Positions 9,037-18,700 of a stretch of 60,505 nucleotides of DNA are shown in pieces. This DNA comes from Planctomycetota bacterium. GTDB lineage: Bacteria; Planctomycetota; Planctomycetia; Planctomycetales; Planctomycetaceae. The stretch spans positions 1 to 60,505 of the forward strand of contig QWQG01000135.1 in the NCBI GenBank assembly GCA_003670925.1, read 5' to 3'. The position numbers and the translations under genes were made by a program. The notes under the pieces were generated by a model, which saw only the letters and a program-made list of their open reading frames with translations, had not been told where the DNA came from and made no database searches. The stretch's first letter is position 1, and each line of letters begins with the position of its first letter.

Positions 9037-9603
9037 TCAGTTCCATTCCGGATTGCGAACGTCGTGCGGCAGAACGCGCGTCAGGCGATGCAGTTTTCGC
9101 ATACAGACTTCCCACAGGCCGTACGGATCTTCCTCTAGTAATAGACTTCCGGCGGACGGCAAGACATTCCAGTCGCCGCGGGCCATTTCACTTTCCAACT
9201 GTCCTGCGCTCCAACCGGCATATCCGCTGATGAGTCGGAACTGGATGTTCGTACCCGGGGGGGCTTTCTTTCGCACGACTTCATCAAAGGAAGTTTCACT
9301 GCCTGCAAGGAACAATTCTGGCGAAATTTCCTGATCCTGTGTGCCTAGCGTCACGCAGTTGTGCAGTACGAAGAGGGCATTCTGTTCAACAGGCCCGCCG
9401 CAAAAAACAGGCGCATCGATGCTGTTGACTGGGTCATGCTGGGCGAGTGCTTTTCCGATCGTGGTACTGGTCGGGCGATTCACAATGAGCCCCATCGCGC
9501 TGTCCGAACTATGTTCGAGCAACAAGACAACGCTCCGATAAAAATTTGGATCGCGGAGGTGATGCGCGGAAATTAGAAACGAACCTTGGAGTGAAACAGT
9601 CAT
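9037..9603 (-). CDS. YqgE/AlgH family protein (UPF0301)
   Basis: 188 residues from ATG 9603, preceded by GAGG at good distance; a GTG at 9618 would add five residues. Family motifs are clear: LQGSFLISAHHLRDPNFYRS, VVLLLEHSSDSAMGLIVNRP, a middle CGGPVEQNALFVLH and the C-terminal ISGYAGWSAGQLESEMARG followed by W-V/N-L-P. The family is widespread, cytoplasmic and of uncertain biochemical role; in Pseudomonas it was named AlgH for an effect on alginate. It converges on fmt (103 bases between the two stops) and is divergent from cutC with about 200 bases between, where both promoters should lie. Confidence 0.94.
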   Translation of the reverse strand: MTVSLQGSFLISAHHLRDPNFYRSVVLLLEHSSDSAMGLIVNRPTSTTIGKALAQHDPVNSIDAPVFCGGPVEQNALFVLHNCVTLGTQDQEISPELFLAGSETSFDEVVRKKAPPGTNIQFRLISGYAGWSAGQLESEMARGDWNVLPSAGSLLLEEDPYGLWEVCMRKLHRLTRVLPHDVRNPEWN

Positions 9604-9802
9604 AAGTAGCCTCACCAAAATGGGGCGAGTACGGTGCTGGACGAAATGGACGAAAATTGACAGATATCAGCAAAAACGTCGGACGCGATGATCTAGCGCA
9701 CGGGAAACACGGAGTGTAGTTTGTTATGCTCTCAATCTTGTTCAAGGCGACAATGCCGATTTTATGTTGTGATTTCAAAAAAGTCCGGAAGATTTGTTCG
9801 GT

Positions 9803-10582
9803 ATGAATACCCCGCAGCATCATCAGGCACTGCATATCGAGCTCTGCGTGGGCGGCATTGACGACGTGCAGCTTGCCGCAGAATTGCAGATCGAGCGGAT
9901 TGAACTGAATTGCGGCATGGCCGTCGGAGGCCTGACACCGCCAGCGGGCCTTGTTGCGGCAGCAAGACGCATTTTTTCTGGTCCGATCATCGCGATGGTG
10001 CGTCCGCGCGAGGCGGGGTTTACTTATTCGGAGGCGGAATTTACGCATATGTTGGACGACTGCGAATTCCTGCTGGCGGCGGGAATCAACGGGATCGCCA
10101 TCGGATGCCTGCTGCCAGATGGCAACATTGATCTTGCACGAAGCACACGGGTTCGCCGCCTGTTTCCGACCACAACACTTGTCTGCCACAAGGCGTTCGA
10201 TGTGACTCCGGATTTGCAACTTGCCAGTCAGCAGTTGATTGACTGCGGCTTCGACCGCATTCTGACCAGTGGAGGCTGTGCCGCCGCGATTGATGGATGT
10301 CGAAAGATCCGAAGTCTGCTTGATGCCTATGGCAGACAGATTGAATATGTAATTGGCGGCGGCGTACGGGCCCACAATCTGGAATTGATTGTGCGTGAAT
10401 CAGGTTGTGATCAGGTTCACACGGCCGCCCGCGGTGTGGTTGTTGATCCGTCCATGAATGGCAATACAACGCTCGATTTCGGTAACATCCGTGAGCGTGA
10501 AGTTTCGGGCTATGGTGCTACTGACGCTTGGCAACTTCGCGAACTGCTGGCGATCGCGTCAAGGGTTTTCGGAATACGTTGA
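9803..10582 (+). CDS. cutC: CutC family protein
   Basis: 259 residues. The sequence follows CutC throughout: IELCVGGIDDVQLAAELQ, RIELNCGMAVGGLTPPAGL, IIAMVRPREAGFTYSEAEF, GINGIAIGCLLPDGNIDLA, VCHKAFDVTPD and ILTSGGCAAAIDG, with a late GGGVRAHN. The family adopts a TIM-barrel fold; it was named for copper tolerance in E. coli, although a direct copper role is disputed. ATG 9803 is taken as start; a TTG three codons earlier is possible. It is followed 17 bases later by a YkgJ-type Cys-cluster protein gene, and the two are probably one transcript. The metal-site composition of that neighbour fits a loose metal-related theme, but this is inference. Confidence 0.93.
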   Translation: MNTPQHHQALHIELCVGGIDDVQLAAELQIERIELNCGMAVGGLTPPAGLVAAARRIFSGPIIAMVRPREAGFTYSEAEFTHMLDDCEFLLAAGINGIAIGCLLPDGNIDLARSTRVRRLFPTTTLVCHKAFDVTPDLQLASQQLIDCGFDRILTSGGCAAAIDGCRKIRSLLDAYGRQIEYVIGGGVRAHNLELIVRESGCDQVHTAARGVVVDPSMNGNTTLDFGNIREREVSGYGATDAWQLRELLAIASRVFGIR

Positions 10583-10599
10583 GTGACGGAGACATCACG

Positions 10600-10899
10600 A
10601 TGACGCCCTCACTGCCGATTATTGAATCATGCGATCATTGTTCGGCCTGCTGTCGTCGAACCCCGATTCCGCCGTTTCAACCGGGTGAGGAATTCGTCTG
10701 GAACGTACCTCCGGAATGGCTGATCCCCGTGGAGCAACGCATTGCGGCTGATCAGCAGTTTGAACTTCTGCCGTGCGTCTGGCTGGATCAAAACTCCGAC
10801 CGCTGCCTGCATTACGAATTCCGTCCCCAGGCCTGCCGCGACTTTCAGATCAACAGCGATCTCTGTCGTCTATCGCGCTGGGATGAGGAAACAGGGTGA
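10600..10899 (+). CDS. YkgJ family cysteine-cluster protein
   Basis: 99 residues. An N-terminal cluster CDHCSACCRRTP and later C residues in LPCVWLDQNSDRCLHYEFRP and ACRDFQINSDLC give the pattern of the YkgJ (zinc- or iron-chelating domain) family. The product ends at a TGA soon after, shorter than many family members. A CGGAG Shine-Dalgarno lies about ten bases before ATG 10600. It lies 17 bases after cutC and probably shares its transcript. Substrate or partner cannot be told; the family probably binds Fe-S or Zn. It faces the end of the lipoprotein gene at 10990. Confidence 0.85.
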   Translation: MTPSLPIIESCDHCSACCRRTPIPPFQPGEEFVWNVPPEWLIPVEQRIAADQQFELLPCVWLDQNSDRCLHYEFRPQACRDFQINSDLCRLSRWDEETG

Positions 10900-10989
10900 C
10901 GCGAAGTGAATCCGTGGCAAAAAGGCGTGGCGCGGCACCGCAATATTCAACACGTCGAACAAGAATGTCCGACGGACATCACACATCCG

Positions 10990-12939
10990 TTACGGGGCCA
11001 TGCGGGGATCGTAAATTTTAGCTGCGGACGATGTCTCTACGCTCTGCTTGACCGGGATCACAGGGAAGCGGCGATGTTGGGTTTCGAGCAAGTGTTCCAG
11101 CAGAATGCGGCGAACTTCGGCGACGGCCTCCGGATGACGATGGACTTCGCTGTGGCTGGCTCGGACGATTTTTTCGCTGGACGCATCTGCGCAATGCGCA
11201 CTGCGATAGGCGACAACACCATCGGTCCAGTTGGCTTGGGAAGATCCACGCTTGATCCCAACGATGTTATGATGTTTGACGTCGTCAGGAACGCGGGTTT
11301 CCCGGATCAGTCGCAGCACACCCGATTGTTTTGTGAGCGAATCCATACTGGTGCGCTGAGTGGCGAAACTGTCCCACCAGCTTTTGTCATCCTGTTCAAA
11401 GATGACCCGACTGAGCTGATAGGTTTTCGCCGGAAGCCAGACGAGCGAACCACTCAACCATTGCGTGAAACGATTTGAGAGTGAGCTGCCATTGTACGGG
11501 CTGGCAATGGTGACGATCCGATCGACTGAAGGATTGGATTCGAAGAAAAACACTCGCCGAATGTCCGATTTGACTTCGGCATTGGCTTTCAAGGAATCGA
11601 CAGGCCTGTTACTCACGGAACTCCACAATTTATTGCCGCTGTTGATCGTGAGCATCTGCGAGATCAGGCCGCCCATGCTATGCCCCACAACGACCATTTC
11701 ATTCAGTCGATCATGGCGATGATATGGGTCGCAGTCGTGCCGCACCTTCTCCAATTCTTCCCGCAGTTTGGCAGCCGAGAACGCCAGCGGCTCTCCGGTC
11801 GGGTAGAGATAGAACCAGAACTGGTACTTCCGACGAATTTCCGGGTCCGCCTGCAGATCGTTGAACATTTCCATCCATGTCATGGGACTGGACCAGACGC
11901 CATGCACCATTAAAACGGGGATCCGGTCCGGGTCGTATGGCTGCACCATGTACAGCCCGGAAATTTTGTCGGCTCGATCCGGGCGAAGATAGCCCCACGT
12001 GTCCAGGAGACTGAGATCTTTGTTGCTCAGATATCGTGCCAGCGGCGTACTAACGTCTGTCTCGAGCGGCATCATCGTATCGCCAACCAACATGCCGTCC
12101 GATTCGCGCGGATCGAAGATCTGCAAGCGTGCATCTGCTGGTGTTTCATCATCAAATCGAAGCACCAGCGTAGCCGCAAAACTCATCCCTTTTGGATAGT
12201 ATTTTTCAACGGGATCACTTTGCTCCGGCTGCCTGCGACTGACAATAATCGGCACTCCGAGTCCTGCAGACGTGTTACGACTGCGAAGATTTTTGAGTTG
12301 GTAGTCTGAGACAAATTCGAAATCGCCCATCTGATCGAGTGTCAAGAGTCGTGATGAAAACGGAATCTCAAAATGCAATTGCCGATGACTGATCGCCAAA
12401 AAAACTGGTTCCCCTAGTTGCGATTTTCCTACATCTTGGGCGATCCGCAACAGTTTTTCTGAACTGGCGTTGTAGACTTCTGATGTGCCGCGATGCTGCG
12501 GATCATTCGGGTCCGGTTGCCGACCACCGGAGTCCGGTGTGGCAAAGTAACGCCATGCAGACTTAGCAGAATCAAAATACAATTCTGATGCCAGTTGGAC
12601 ATCGTGGGTTTTCGCAGCTTCCGCGCCGAGGTACTTGAGTTCGGCAAGGGCGTGAACGGCTTCGTGAAATTGTGCGGTGTCGGTGTGTTGCTGCGTGTGC
12701 CGAATCATGCTCTTCAGATCAGCAGTCCCCTGATATCCGGTTTGACGCAGGAAGATATCGGTCCGCTGCGAATACTTCACCAATCCAAAGGCGGTGGTAT
12801 TCATCCGATCTGTCAGCGGGTTATGCGGTCTTTCACGCAGTTGCACAAATTCTGTCGTCGCGCAGCCACAAGCCAGCAGCAGGCTGCAATAAAGCAGCAC
12901 TGGCCGAACTTGCAAGACGATGTGACGAGTAGACGCCAT
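10990..12939 (-). CDS. Lipoprotein alpha/beta hydrolase (lipase/PGAP1-like)
   Basis: 649 residues. The N-terminus is a lipoprotein signal (hydrophobic LLYCSLLLACGC, cysteine at 24 or 26), so the protein is probably membrane-anchored outside the cytoplasm. The first 330 residues have no domain that I recognise. The hydrolase domain starts near residue 340: oxyanion HG in VLMVHGVWSSPMTW (346-347), then the nucleophile elbow VVVGHSMGGLISQML (Ser 420), ASPYNGS and a late region with DGVVAYRSAHCADA and the likely catalytic His in SHSEVHRHPEAV. The fold resembles PGAP1-like lipases and triacylglycerol lipases. The gene stands alone, divergent from the DUF2079 gene. The substrate is unknown. Confidence 0.85.
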   Translation of the reverse strand: MASTRHIVLQVRPVLLYCSLLLACGCATTEFVQLRERPHNPLTDRMNTTAFGLVKYSQRTDIFLRQTGYQGTADLKSMIRHTQQHTDTAQFHEAVHALAELKYLGAEAAKTHDVQLASELYFDSAKSAWRYFATPDSGGRQPDPNDPQHRGTSEVYNASSEKLLRIAQDVGKSQLGEPVFLAISHRQLHFEIPFSSRLLTLDQMGDFEFVSDYQLKNLRSRNTSAGLGVPIIVSRRQPEQSDPVEKYYPKGMSFAATLVLRFDDETPADARLQIFDPRESDGMLVGDTMMPLETDVSTPLARYLSNKDLSLLDTWGYLRPDRADKISGLYMVQPYDPDRIPVLMVHGVWSSPMTWMEMFNDLQADPEIRRKYQFWFYLYPTGEPLAFSAAKLREELEKVRHDCDPYHRHDRLNEMVVVGHSMGGLISQMLTINSGNKLWSSVSNRPVDSLKANAEVKSDIRRVFFFESNPSVDRIVTIASPYNGSSLSNRFTQWLSGSLVWLPAKTYQLSRVIFEQDDKSWWDSFATQRTSMDSLTKQSGVLRLIRETRVPDDVKHHNIVGIKRGSSQANWTDGVVAYRSAHCADASSEKIVRASHSEVHRHPEAVAEVRRILLEHLLETQHRRFPVIPVKQSVETSSAAKIYDPRMAP

Positions 12940-13275
12940 GCAGATAGAAATCTGAATTGAGGGAGCAGCGCAAGAGACAAAAATGAAAAAGCCAACGCGC
13001 AGCGGCAGCAGGGAACGCGACGCAACTCGTTTTGCCGTGTAGAGTCACCGTTCTTGAAATCTGCGTCAATATGTCATTGCATGACGCCGGGGCTTTAGTA
13101 AATCTAGGTAGCATGCAACTGGCGATGCCGGGACATATTGCTTTTAATGCTTGACAAGATGCTGCATGATGCGTCGCCGATTTGGAAGAATTTGTTGTCT
13201 TCAATGCTCTTGAGGCCGCAGTCTCACGACTTCGCCTGCCACGAAATATCCCGCTAAACAGCTGTCAGGAATGTT
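12940..13275. other. Intergenic region between divergent lipoprotein and DUF2079 genes
   Basis: About 336 bases with no convincing reading frame, repeat or hairpin. Promoters for both flanking genes must lie here but I could not place them with confidence. Confidence 0.4.
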
Positions 13276-15513
13276 GTGGGTCGCACGCGTTCAAAATTAG
13301 TTGCCGCAATTTGGAGTGCCGTGTGCGGCAGTGTGCTGATGTCGGGCATGGTGTGGACGGTGCTCACGGAACCTCGTCTCAGCGCTGGATTCTGGCCGCG
13401 GGACATCGGTAAAGTCGTGGTGCAGGCCTGTGGCGGAACGACCGATTTTCGCTTCGCGGCTGACCCGCAGATTGAACTTTCGTGGTTGTCAGTAGTGGTG
13501 CGACTTGCGGCCCTGCTAATCTTGGGTGCAACGGTGTCAGTCAGCTGGACACAGCTGCGTGCGACGCCTCATGCCGCACGGCGCAAGAGCCAACGAATCG
13601 TGACGGTATTCCTCTCCACGATCGTAGCGATCTCACGACCATGGTGGTTTGCCGGATTCTGGATTGTGGCGTGGCTGCTTGCCACCTCGACAAGCAACCC
13701 CGCATTTCTGAATTTCCTCCAGTTCACGACGCCTTTGCTGGCCGCTTTGCTGTGGGCCCTGTCGCTCAACGGTTTCTGCAATTCGATGGCAGTTGCAGGA
13801 CCGGCAACTGCCGTGAGCCAGAACGGCGCTGGCAACGCGACACGAGGTCGGAAGGAACTGCTGGTTGTCCTGCTGGCGGCAGTTTGCTGGGAAGCCACAT
13901 CGTTTTGGATGAATGAACGGCTCTATGCGGGTCTGTTGGTGCCGCATGGAGATTCAGCTATGTATGAAGAACATCTATGGAATGTCTGGCACGGCAAAGG
14001 ATTTCGCAGCTATTTAGATCAAGGTTTGTTTTTGGGTGAGCACATTCAGGTGATTCACTTATTTTTGCTTCCGCTGCATAGAATCTGGCCTTCGTATCTG
14101 ATGCTTGAGCTCGTGGCTTCGTGTTCGTTGGCGATCTGCGTAATCCCCATCTTTTCGATGACAAAACGTCATTCCGGAAGTTCATGCGCCGCCATGTGGC
14201 TGTCGTTGGCGTGGCTGCTGTACTTTCCGATGCACTTCCTCGACATTGCGATTGATCTCAAAACACTGCGGCCCAGTTGTTACGGTCTTCCCTTCCTTTT
14301 CTGGGCAATTGATTTTGCTGAACGCCGCCGCCTAATCTCTTCATCAGTGTGCTTTCTGATCGCGTTGACGACGCAGGAAGACTTTGCCCTTGTCGTTGGA
14401 TCTATCGGAGCGGTCTTTTTTCTGATCGCGCGACAGAATTCCACAGGCCTTCCGTCGGGCGAAGCAAAACGTGTGGCATGCTGGTCGATAGGGCTGCTGG
14501 TCTGTTCTGTGGCTTGGGTATTGCTCGCGGTGTTGGTGGTAATTCCCGCCTTTCGAGGTGGCGAAGTGGTTCATTACAGCCGTTATTTCGGAGATCTAGG
14601 ACATAGCCCGGGTGATCTCTTGCGGACGGCACTGCATGCACCAGGTAAGATTGTGACGCAGTTGGTCAGTCTGAGGACGCTGTTTTACGTGCTTGTGTTG
14701 ACGGTTCCGCTGGGCCTGAAGCCCCTGCGACGGCCGCTGTATCTGCTCGCCGGTGCGGCCACATTTGGGATGTTAAGCCTGATCCAGTTGGGGAACAGTT
14801 CGGCCACGACCGAGATGTCCGGACTTGCCGAATTGCCGCCGATCCCGTTCCATCATTTTCACGCTCCGCTGCTTCCCGTGCTATTTTGGGCGGCAGCGGC
14901 CAGTCTGGGTTCCAACAACGGGATCCGCCGGGGAGTTGGGCAACGTCAGCCTAATGGCACTTGGTTTCGGTTCGTAGTCCCGCCTTTAGGCGGAATTGCG
15001 GCTGGAGTTGCCAACAAATTCCGGCTAAAGCCGGGACTACAAACTCGCCGCAACGCCGTGAGTGCAGCCAGACTGGCGTTCTTCTGTGCGGCGTTTACCG
15101 GGATTTCCGGTTCACTCATGCCACTTGGGGCCACGTTCTGGTCGCACAAATCACAATTCGGCTGGAGAAACCTGTACGTTCCCGGCGAACGAGCGGCGGA
15201 GTTGCAGAAAGTACTGGCAATGCTGCCAACGGATGCACGAGTTGCTTCCACGGACTATGTTCATACGCGACTGACGCACTTTGAACGGTCGTACGATTAC
15301 AGCGGCTATCTGCGAGCTGTCAACAACGACAAGCCCGGCGTGCCTGCTGATACGGATTACATTGTGATTGACACTGGTCATCGCTACAGCGAGATTAAAT
15401 CGATCGATCAAGTCCGGGAACTCAAAGAGAACCCTGAACAGTGGGAAGTTGTCCCGGTTGAAACGCAGGGACTCTTTATTGTGCTCAAACGAAGGTCAGT
15501 GATCGGGCAGTGA
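13276..15513 (+). CDS. DUF2079-type polytopic membrane protein with an internal REP-derived insert
   Basis: 745 residues, starting with GTG at 13276 behind AGGA. Many hydrophobic segments (about 11-13) fit an integral membrane protein. The patterns GDSAMYEEHLWNVWHGKGF and QGLFLGEHIQVIHLFLLPLH, then LALTTQEDFALVVG, and a C-terminal stretch VASTDYVHTRLTHF, match DUF2079, a family thought to be related to GT-C glycosyltransferases. The function is unknown. Residues about 567-588 are encoded by a palindromic element (14974-15040) that keeps the frame open and adds sequence such as VVPPLGGIAAGVANK in a position between the last membrane segments. It stands alone, convergent with the secretin gene across three hairpins. 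Confidence 0.82.
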   Translation: MGRTRSKLVAAIWSAVCGSVLMSGMVWTVLTEPRLSAGFWPRDIGKVVVQACGGTTDFRFAADPQIELSWLSVVVRLAALLILGATVSVSWTQLRATPHAARRKSQRIVTVFLSTIVAISRPWWFAGFWIVAWLLATSTSNPAFLNFLQFTTPLLAALLWALSLNGFCNSMAVAGPATAVSQNGAGNATRGRKELLVVLLAAVCWEATSFWMNERLYAGLLVPHGDSAMYEEHLWNVWHGKGFRSYLDQGLFLGEHIQVIHLFLLPLHRIWPSYLMLELVASCSLAICVIPIFSMTKRHSGSSCAAMWLSLAWLLYFPMHFLDIAIDLKTLRPSCYGLPFLFWAIDFAERRRLISSSVCFLIALTTQEDFALVVGSIGAVFFLIARQNSTGLPSGEAKRVACWSIGLLVCSVAWVLLAVLVVIPAFRGGEVVHYSRYFGDLGHSPGDLLRTALHAPGKIVTQLVSLRTLFYVLVLTVPLGLKPLRRPLYLLAGAATFGMLSLIQLGNSSATTEMSGLAELPPIPFHHFHAPLLPVLFWAAAASLGSNNGIRRGVGQRQPNGTWFRFVVPPLGGIAAGVANKFRLKPGLQTRRNAVSAARLAFFCAAFTGISGSLMPLGATFWSHKSQFGWRNLYVPGERAAELQKVLAMLPTDARVASTDYVHTRLTHFERSYDYSGYLRAVNNDKPGVPADTDYIVIDTGHRYSEIKSIDQVRELKENPEQWEVVPVETQGLFIVLKRRSVIGQ
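14974..15040. repeat. REP-like nested palindrome inside the DUF2079 coding sequence
   Basis: A 24-base arm at 14974-14997 (GTAGTCCCGCCTTTAGGCGG plus AATT) and its inverse at 15017-15040, separated by 19 bases. Each arm is itself a small hairpin (CCGCC-TTTA-GGCGG and CCGGC-TAAA-GCCGG). The two arms differ at only two positions, and those two changes compensate each other inside each small stem. This is typical of transposed palindromic units such as REP/BIME or MITE-like elements, some of which are known to be rich in planctomycete genomes. No second copy is in the window. Confidence 0.85.
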
Positions 15514-15573
15514 ATGGCATGTACGATGGACATTCATGTCCGTCGTATGAACGCCAGCTTCAGCGCAAGAGAA

Positions 15574-15724
15574 GAGCCATCGCGAAACCCGCACTTCGCG
15601 ACGGCTCAGACCCCGGAAACTGCTCAACTGCAGTGAGGACGAAAGATTGATTTTAGCACTGGCGTTCCGATCAGACCGCACCTGAATCGGAACGCTGATT
15701 CCGAAAGACGAGTCTTTCGGAATC
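15574..15724. terminator. Three consecutive perfect hairpins between convergent genes
   Basis: Hairpin 1: GAGCC-A-TCGCGAA (15574-15586) with TTCGCGA-C-GGCTC (15595-15607). Hairpin 2: GCGTTCCGAT (15662-15671) with ATCGGAACGC (15686-15695). Hairpin 3: GATTCCGAAAGA (15697-15708) with TCTTTCGGAATC (15713-15724), loop CGAG. They fill the gap between the DUF2079 gene and the secretin gene. They are not followed by clear T runs, so classical intrinsic termination is uncertain; they could be terminators, 3'-end stabilisers or insulators. The stems are read directly; the role is inference. Confidence 0.55.
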
Positions 15725-15744
15725 GACCGCATTCAGCCCAGCGT

Positions 15745-18700
15745 TTATTCAGCGGCAGTTCCGATGACGTTCTCTTCTTCTTCTTCCTGAATGATGATCC
15801 GAGGCGTCACCATCAACATGATGCTTTCAGTTTCTCGGCCAACCCCGCTGTTTTTAAACAGGCGGCTGACGTAGGGCACCTTATTCAGAATCGGCACACC
15901 ATTCATTTTGCGACTTTCTCGCAAGCGTTTGATCCCGCCCAGAAGCACGGTCCCTCCGTCAGGAACACTGACCGTAGTCTGAACGCTGATATTCGAGATC
16001 ACAGGGAGCTGAACCGTGCCTTGTGAAGCACCGCCACCTTGGCCTTGCTGGCCTTGCTGGCCACCACCTTGACCACCACCTTGACCACCACCACCTTGAC
16101 CACCACCGATGCCGCCGAAGCCAAATTGACCACCACCGCTGCTAGTGAAGCCAGATTGGCCACCGCTGCTGCCGAAGCCGCCACCGATGCCGCCGAAGCC
16201 TTGCTGGCCGCCACCCTGGCCGCCACCCTGACCGCCACCTTGACCGCCACCTTGGCCGCCACCGAAGCCAGCTCCGCCACCTAAGTTCACCTGAGTAAAC
16301 GTCTGAACTTCAATCAGCTGCTGGAACTGAGGCGAGAGCGACAAGCGAACGTAACGTCGATCTGCAGAGATAACAGCTACCACAGTCAATTGAATCCCGT
16401 CTGGTATTCCCGTGATCTGTGTTGCGAAACCTACCGAGCCAGTACCGACAACTGGAGTCTGACCGGTCACCAAGTAACGCGTCGTCGTGTCGTTGATGCT
16501 TGCAAGTTGACCATTGTACAACGTGACTTTCGGAGCAAACATAATGTTAGCTCTGCGATCTCCCTGAGCCGCTTGGATAAAGAAGAAGGCTTCGATATCG
16601 CTCAGGATCGCCATGCCAACCTGAATCCCGGCATCCGGCGTGTAGCCGCCGAAGTCTGGGACTCCAAGCTGAAATGATCCTTGGCGGAATTGAATATCAT
16701 AGTCCGACGTAAACTTGCCTGGTGACGCAAGCCCTACGACGCTACCGCTACCCCAATTGTCACGTGGGGCGTTGACACGATTGACATTGTCAAACAGACC
16801 TTGAGCCTGCTGACCCTGCTGACCACCACCACCTTGCTGACCACCGCCACCCTGCTGACCACCGCCACGCAAGTCTTGGGCCTGCTGACCACCACCACCA
16901 CCACCTTGACCGGCAGCAGCTCCCGGGAATGTTAACTGCCGTGATCCGAACGCAGGCACCCCGGCAGGATCTCCGAGTGAATCTTGCACGTTGAAGTCGA
17001 AGTCCACCCCGATTCGTTCAAAGAAGTTGTCCGAGACGCTGATGAATCGAACTTCAACTGTTACCTGCAGGTCCTGCAGTTTACGAAGCTGTGAAAGCAA
17101 GTCGGCAATCTGTTCATGGACAGCCGAGGTCTGACGAATCACAAGACTCAACGTATTCTCTTCAGTCGCGATCGTCGCATTGCCACCGTCCATTTCCCAA
17201 GTGCCAGGTTCAACCGAGGTGGTAATCAGATCAATCAGCCCGGAAAAGTCCACGCCGTTGTTTGGCAATGAGCGAGGATCACTGTTCTGACGCCCCTTCG
17301 ATCCACCCAAGCCGACGGTGAGTTGATCATCCATCTGATACAGACCAGTCCCGGCTGCAGCACGATCACTGCCCATCTGGACCATATTCCCGGTACCTGT
17401 GGCGACCGACATACTCAATGGTACGACGAGGTCGGCGACCGGATACGTGGCGAGGGCCAGTGTCGTTTCCTGCTCCAGACGATTGCTGATCATCAGCGTT
17501 TCGTTCTCAATGGAATACACCAGACCACCCGCCTGATCGAGCAGCAAATTCAAGGCACTCTTGAGCGTGATGCCATCCACGTCGATACTGACCAGCTGCG
17601 TTGCCGTCAAACCTTCCGTTTCGATGGCCCGTGTTTTCATCGCAATGTTGATCCCATGGACAGTCGCAATATGGCGAATGACTTCTGTCAGGGGAACATC
17701 ATGAAAATGCAGGGAGACTTTCTGTCCGAGACTCGTTTCAATCTGCAATTCACTTTCGGTGCGGTTACGATTGTCGGCTCGATCGTACTTCTTGCGTTTG
17801 CCAGACAGTTCTTTCCATGTCTTCGCATCCGGATGATTGTATTCACCGGCAGGTAGGACGGACGCCAGATCAACATCGTTGAGCTGTCGTGTGAAGCTGT
17901 CAGCCTTGCGGTCACGAACATCCTGATTGAAGTAGTTCTGGCGATACATCTTGGCCTTTTCGACCATCAGCGTCGCGGCACCGGCGTCGGCGTTCAAATC
18001 CTTCGCTTTCTTTGCTACTAGTTCCGCTTCTGCAAAACGTTTTTCTTTCAGTAATTCATTGTATTGATCGACCAGTTCTGCGAATTCCTGTTCGATCCGA
18101 ATTTTTGTTTCAGTTTCTCGCTTAATGTCTTCCAGGACGTTGCGGTTCTTTTCTTCCCGAACTAGGTTCGGTGCGATCTGCTGCCGATATTCTTGAATCG
18201 TTTCCTGACTGCGGCGAACATAGCCAGCCAGTGTCTCCTGAGATTCCTTATTCAGATCTGCCGCTTCCACATTCTCCAGTGTATGGTCCAGAATCTGTAA
18301 TGCTTCGTCAGGATTTTCGTTCTTCAGTTTTTCCGCCCGGAACACGCTGTTCATCACTTCTGTTCGAAGTCGATCAAACTGCACGTCAGATGCTTGGGTG
18401 GCAACCGTCAGGGGATCTTTTTCGGTTGTGGGATCTGCTCCTGCGTCGCTCGCGTCAGAAAATCCGGATGTCTCCTGCTGAGCCGAAGCCAGTTGGACAT
18501 CGTTAGTCCGCACGATGGCCAAATCCTGCAGAACTTCCTGAAGCTGACGCCGCTGGACGCCACTGAGTTCTCCGGCATTCTTCCAAGCCTGTGTAAACGC
18601 AAGTTTGGCCCCTGCTCGATCTCCACTTCGATAAAGTTCAAGACCATGTCGATAAGCTTCGTCAGCCGACATCCGATCTGGTGCGATTACCGGAAAATCG

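Noticed and set aside
15999-16280. Ala/Val-rich and Thr/Ala-rich frames at the Gly/Gln-repeat part of the secretin gene
   Set aside because: They come from reading the low-complexity GGC/CAA repeat in other frames; no independent evidence for a gene.
16021-16290. Short repeats here looked like a possible CRISPR or tandem-repeat array
   Set aside because: The repeat units are codon-level (Gly-Gly-Gln and similar) and continue the secretin reading frame; there are no spacer-like unique sequences of constant length.
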